64,000 bases of DNA, taken from Rikenellaceae bacterium. GTDB taxonomy: Bacteria > Bacteroidota > Bacteroidia > Bacteroidales > Rikenellaceae. This document shows, piece by piece, positions 63,879-64,000 of the stretch (positions are counted from its first letter, which is position 1; each line of letters opens with the position of its first letter). Below the pieces are notes generated by a model. The model ran no database searches and was not told where the DNA came from. It saw only the letters and a program-made list of their open reading frames with translations. The stretch spans positions 93,121 through 157,120 of the forward strand of contig JAGBHC010000015.1 of assembly GCA_017935625.1 (NCBI GenBank). The letters are read 5' to 3'. A program made the translations under genes and the position numbers.

Positions 63879-64000
63879 CCCGGGGCAACCGAACCGGGAC
63901 AACCGAACCGGGGCAACCGAACCGGGGCAACCGAACCGGGGCAACCGAACCGGGGCAACCGAACCGGGGCAACCGAACCGGGGCAACCGAACCGGGGCAA
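63879..64000. repeat. 14-bp tandem repeat running off the window edge
   Basis: The unit CCGGGGCAACCGAA is repeated about 8.5 times, with one G-to-A variant in an early copy, from about 63879 to the last base. The period is not a multiple of three, which argues against a coding role. The array continues beyond the window. Confidence 0.93.

Overview
The window is a high-GC (about 60%) chromosomal segment of a Bacteroidales bacterium, most likely Alistipes or a close Rikenellaceae relative. Three things support this: the Bacteroidetes-only families present (DUF4294, DUF4919, DUF3575, DUF3868, Mfa1/Mfa2 fimbriae, BF3164-like propeller lipoproteins); promoters of the Bacteroidetes type (-33 TTTG, about 20 bp, -7 TAnnTTTG); and the absence of clear Shine-Dalgarno sequences. 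The family-level assignment is inference. No tRNA, rRNA, insertion sequence, phage or CRISPR array was recognised.

Layout. 0.3-7.5 kb, minus strand: a propeller lipoprotein, infC (TTG start, terminator directly behind it, no rpmI-rplT), thrS, a CPBP protease, pdxA and a SPOUT RNA methyltransferase. 7.6-12 kb, plus strand: carA-carB with a good promoter and a strong terminator. 12.2-20 kb, minus strand: trkA, GH3-like protein, deoxynucleoside kinase, RsmB/F-type methyltransferase, a MerR regulator with a very long acidic tail, Nif3, and a coiled-coil zinc-ribbon protein. 20-30.3 kb, mostly plus strand: small membrane protein, DUF4294 (minus), thioesterase, a PPi-type phosphofructokinase, an outer-membrane-like protein, a decayed Cys-rich secreted peptide followed by a second propeller lipoprotein, an acidic protein (minus), ligA with a repeat tail and clamp-binding motif, dapA and DUF4919. 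30.3-32.7 kb: a 35-bp minisatellite, a clostripain-family lipoprotein protease and a repeat-rich spacer.

32.7-42.0 kb, minus strand, is a complete type V pilus (Mfa/Fim) operon: DUF3575, DUF3868/OmpA-like, Mfa1 major subunit, Mfa2 anchor, minor subunit and DUF4906 tip protein. Upstream of it, at 42.47-42.64 kb, two perfect 19-bp inverted repeats enclose an AT-rich 135-bp segment carrying a textbook promoter. In this assembly the promoter points away from the pilus operon, towards a cation/proton antiporter. I read this as an invertible promoter captured in the pilus-OFF orientation, and it is the most interesting object in the window. No invertase is encoded here, so it would have to act in trans.

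42.9-50 kb, plus strand: CPA2 antiporter with a UspA-like tail, a hemerythrin-domain protein coupled to a LuxR regulator with a degenerate receiver, a 109-bp direct repeat, an alpha/beta hydrolase, a lipoprotein and a membrane protein. 50-62.3 kb: SDR, MBL-fold hydrolase, POT peptide transporter (minus), glgB (plus), then SlyD-like FKBP, gcvP, malate dehydrogenase, DUF721 protein and recF (all minus). 62.4-64 kb: a TPR membrane protein, ribH and a 14-bp tandem repeat that runs off the window edge.
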